Below, piece by piece: positions 14,048 to 15,988 of a stretch of 15,988 nt of DNA. Every line of letters starts with the position of its first letter. Position 1 is the stretch's first letter. A model generated the notes under the pieces. The model was given only the letters and a program-made list of their open reading frames with translations, did not search any database and was not told the origin of the DNA. The position numbers and the translations under genes are program-made. Source of the DNA: Anaerolineales bacterium (GTDB lineage: Bacteria > Chloroflexota > Anaerolineae > Anaerolineales > UBA4823); the NCBI GenBank assembly GCA_020853835.1, contig JADYYC010000340.1, positions 1 to 15,988 on the forward strand, written 5' to 3'.

Positions 14048-15207
14048 GCGAAATGACTTCCAGGCAGCGCGTGATCATGGCTCTGAACCACACCGAGCCC
14101 GACCGGGTCCCGTTCGATTGCACATTCACGATCGGCGCCTATCAGCGGCTTAGCCGCCACCTGGGACAGACCCCCGACCCCGACGTCCTGCCGTCAAGCC
14201 CCTCGCTCAACGTCACACCCCCGATAGAGTTCCTGAAGCAGCTCGGAGTAGACCTTTATTACGTCGGGCTGGGCAAACCATCAAATGCGGCAGCCTTCGA
14301 AGTCGGGACCCCGGCTTACACCGATGAGTGGGGGATCCACTACAAGCTTATCGAGACCGGCTCCGGTTTTGACTACGTGGCTGTCCACAACCCCCTGGCT
14401 GAGGCCCGCCTTCAAGACCTGGAGGATTTTCCCTGGCCCGACCCCGATGACCCGGCTCTGACCGACTCCCTGGCGGAAAAAGTTCGCCGGCTGGCACAGG
14501 AGACCGACTTTGCCCTGGTGGGTAAATTCAACTCGGCGCTTTTTGAACATGCCTCGATGCTGCGCGGAATGGAACGGTTGTATATCGACCTGGTAGAGAA
14601 CCCCGAATTCGTCGAGGCATTGCTGGATAAGCTGGCCGATCTGGCTATCCGTCAGATCAAACGCGGGCTGGAAACCTGCGGGCCGCATCTGCAGATCCTG
14701 CGGTTGGCGGGCGACGACCTGGGCAGCCAAAACGGCCCCTTGATCAGCCCGCGCATGTTTCGCCGGCTGGTCAAACCCTATTTCGCCCGGCTGTATGGTG
14801 AAGCCAAACGCCTGCTCGAGATATACAATCCCTCCGCCAAAATGAAAGCGCATACCGACGGCGATGTTTACCCGATCATCCCCGATTACATCGAGATGGG
14901 GCTGGATGTGTTAAACCCCGTGCAGCCATTCGTGGCCGAGATGGACCACGCTCGGCTGAAACAGGAGTTTGGAGCGCAGCTTTCTTTCCACGGCGGCATC
15001 GACATCCAGCACACTCTGCCTTATGGGACCCAGGAAGAAGTGCGTTCGCACGCGCGCCATGCTATCGCCAGCCTCGCGCCGGGCGGGGGTTACATCCTTG
15101 CCCCCACCCACTACCTGCTGCCCGACGTCCCGCCCGAAAACATCCTCACGCTGCGGGATGTCGTGATGGAGTCCGGCCGGTATCCGTTACACAATATCAT
15201 TGAATGA
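14044..15207 (+). CDS. URO-D-fold protein with HxD...D instead of HxC...C
   Basis: 387-residue second member of the uroporphyrinogen decarboxylase superfamily in this operon. It has the same start (RQRVIMALNHTEPDRVPFD), YTDEWG segment, LDVLNPVQ segment and ending (LAPGGGYILAPTHYLLPDVPPENI) as the protein at 10274. At the metal site H270 is kept, but the cysteines are replaced: D272 for C276 and D320 for C324. It therefore cannot bind zinc through thiolates and likely has another metal or chemistry. ATG 14044 overlaps the kinase stop by 4 bp, with GGAG 9 nt upstream; ATG 14053 is an alternative. It ends the operon and overlaps the convergent gene by 11 bp. Confidence 0.85.
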   Translation: MSEMTSRQRVIMALNHTEPDRVPFDCTFTIGAYQRLSRHLGQTPDPDVLPSSPSLNVTPPIEFLKQLGVDLYYVGLGKPSNAAAFEVGTPAYTDEWGIHYKLIETGSGFDYVAVHNPLAEARLQDLEDFPWPDPDDPALTDSLAEKVRRLAQETDFALVGKFNSALFEHASMLRGMERLYIDLVENPEFVEALLDKLADLAIRQIKRGLETCGPHLQILRLAGDDLGSQNGPLISPRMFRRLVKPYFARLYGEAKRLLEIYNPSAKMKAHTDGDVYPIIPDYIEMGLDVLNPVQPFVAEMDHARLKQEFGAQLSFHGGIDIQHTLPYGTQEEVRSHARHAIASLAPGGGYILAPTHYLLPDVPPENILTLRDVVMESGRYPLHNIIE

Positions 15208-15898
15208 TAGTAATTTGTGGAACTGCTGCCCCTGGAATGAGCGGCTCCAATTCTCGATAAAAATTCAGGCGGATGACGTCCAGCGAATCCGGTCGTGGCA
15301 GCAAAGCGAAGACCTCTCCGTTTTGGCTTACGGCTGCGTTACGCATAATCGGATAATAAAATTCAGATAACGGAACACGAGCAACACCCCCAACAACGCC
15401 AGTTTCGTCGATATAGTGAACGGTCTGGTCGACTTTTATGGGATTGATTGGCATCACATCATCGCGCACCAGATAAATGCTTCCATCCTCGAATACATCG
15501 AGAAATTGCAAACCACCGGGACCTTCGGATAACTTCGTTTGATAGATTGTATCGCCGGCGGTAACCTGGGGATCTTTCCACTGACCGGGAGTACTCACAA
15601 AGAACCTTCTGCCATTACATAATAAACCTTGCGCAATCAGGTTGGGATCGTTTTGTTTTTGAACCTCCGACAGGGGGAATAATTTAAAGCCATCGAATAC
15701 TTCTAAGATGATGCGCCCATTGCAATCGATAGCAATTCCTGTTAAACTCCCTTCGGGGGCGTCCTCAGGTTTCTGGGCGTCAACCGGAAATTGGTAAGGG
15801 ATTTTTTCACTGGCAATAAGCTTGCCGTCAAGGGTAAGGGTGTGTACACGGAAATTCTGGTAACTAGTGGGTCGTTTGGCATGACCATAGCCAAACAC
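15197..15898 (-). pseudogene. 5'-truncated gene for a beta-propeller-like protein
   Basis: A 233-codon frame on the - strand with a GTG at 15898 that has no ribosome-binding site. The frame continues upstream eight codons with no better start and hits TAA at 15922-15920. The protein has repeated strand-like units ending in short turns (TGIAIDCNGRIILEVFDG, LQFLDVFEDGSIYLVRDD, AVSQNGEVFALLPRPDS), suggesting blades of an NHL/YncE-like propeller. It has no signal peptide or N-terminal domain and begins mid-blade, so the front part seems lost. The loss coincides with a mobile-element-like end at about 15910. GC content is lower than in the operon genes, suggesting a different origin. It could still be a short intact gene from the GTG, which I consider less likely. 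Confidence 0.5.
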
Positions 15899-15909
15899 AG
15901 CAATCGGCG

Positions 15910-15928
15910 GTAGAATGCGTTATTCTAC
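15910..15928. repeat. Inverted repeat, candidate element end
   Basis: GTAGAAT (15910-15916) and ATTCTAC (15922-15928) are perfect 7-bp arms around GCGTT. It lies exactly between the truncated - strand gene and the rightward transposase-like start, as expected for the terminal region of an insertion sequence. Confidence 0.4.
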
Positions 15929-15948
15929 GAAAGAAAGCAGGTGGACGC

Positions 15949-15988
15949 ATGACACGCCGAAAAACAGAACCACTCCGCACTTTGACAG
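15949..15988 (+). CDS. Start of a transposase-like gene, cut by window end
   Basis: ATG 15949 opens a frame reading MTRRKTEPLRTLT to the window edge, with GCAGGTGG about 5 nt upstream. This opening resembles the N-terminus of winged-helix (IS630-like) transposases, which often begin with a basic segment and R-x-L-T. Only 13 residues are visible, so the family is a guess. The adjacent inverted repeat and the broken neighbour support a mobile element. Confidence 0.4.
   Translation, partial: MTRRKTEPLRTLT

Overview
The window looks like accessory carbohydrate-catabolism DNA from an anaerobic Chloroflexota, probably Anaerolineae-like. That placement rests on style: a long Thr-Glu-Ala-Pro linker after the lipobox of the solute-binding lipoprotein, moderately high GC genes with AT-rich control regions, and the enzyme mix. 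It is an inference, since there is no rRNA or marker gene here.

Left block (1-3282). A divergent pair shares one control region. Leftward run a GntR/HutC-type regulator and a DhaL-type (dihydroxyacetone kinase L subunit) protein; a DhaK partner could lie off the left edge. Rightward run a transaldolase-family enzyme and a small unrecognised 87-residue protein. The intergenic region carries four related 16-bp operator-like sites arranged as two pairs, each pair 22 bp centre to centre, placed against the two divergent promoters.

Middle, 3283-3712: about 430 bp without a gene, holding several inverted repeats and a good sigma70-type promoter for what follows.

Right block (3713-15207). Nine genes on the + strand, probably one operon: DeoR-type regulator, CUT1-type sugar or polyol ABC importer (lipoprotein, two permeases, and two different ATPases instead of one), a URO-D-fold protein with an HxC...C metal motif, a folate-type formyltransferase-like protein, an FGGY sugar kinase, and a second URO-D-fold protein whose Cys ligands are replaced by Asp (HxD...D). 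The genes are tightly spaced, and kinase and second URO-D protein overlap by ATGA. The combination of sugar uptake, sugar kinase, two divergent URO-D/MtaA-fold enzymes and a formyltransferase-fold enzyme suggests an undescribed pathway that removes or transfers a one-carbon unit (methyl, formyl or carboxyl) from an imported sugar or polyol. No corrinoid protein or reductive activase is visible, so a classical corrinoid demethylase is not complete here.

Right edge (15197-15988). A convergent gene on the - strand overlaps the operon's last stop by 11 bp. It has no proper 5' end and appears cut by a mobile element, whose 7-bp inverted repeat and first 13 transposase-like codons are at the window end.
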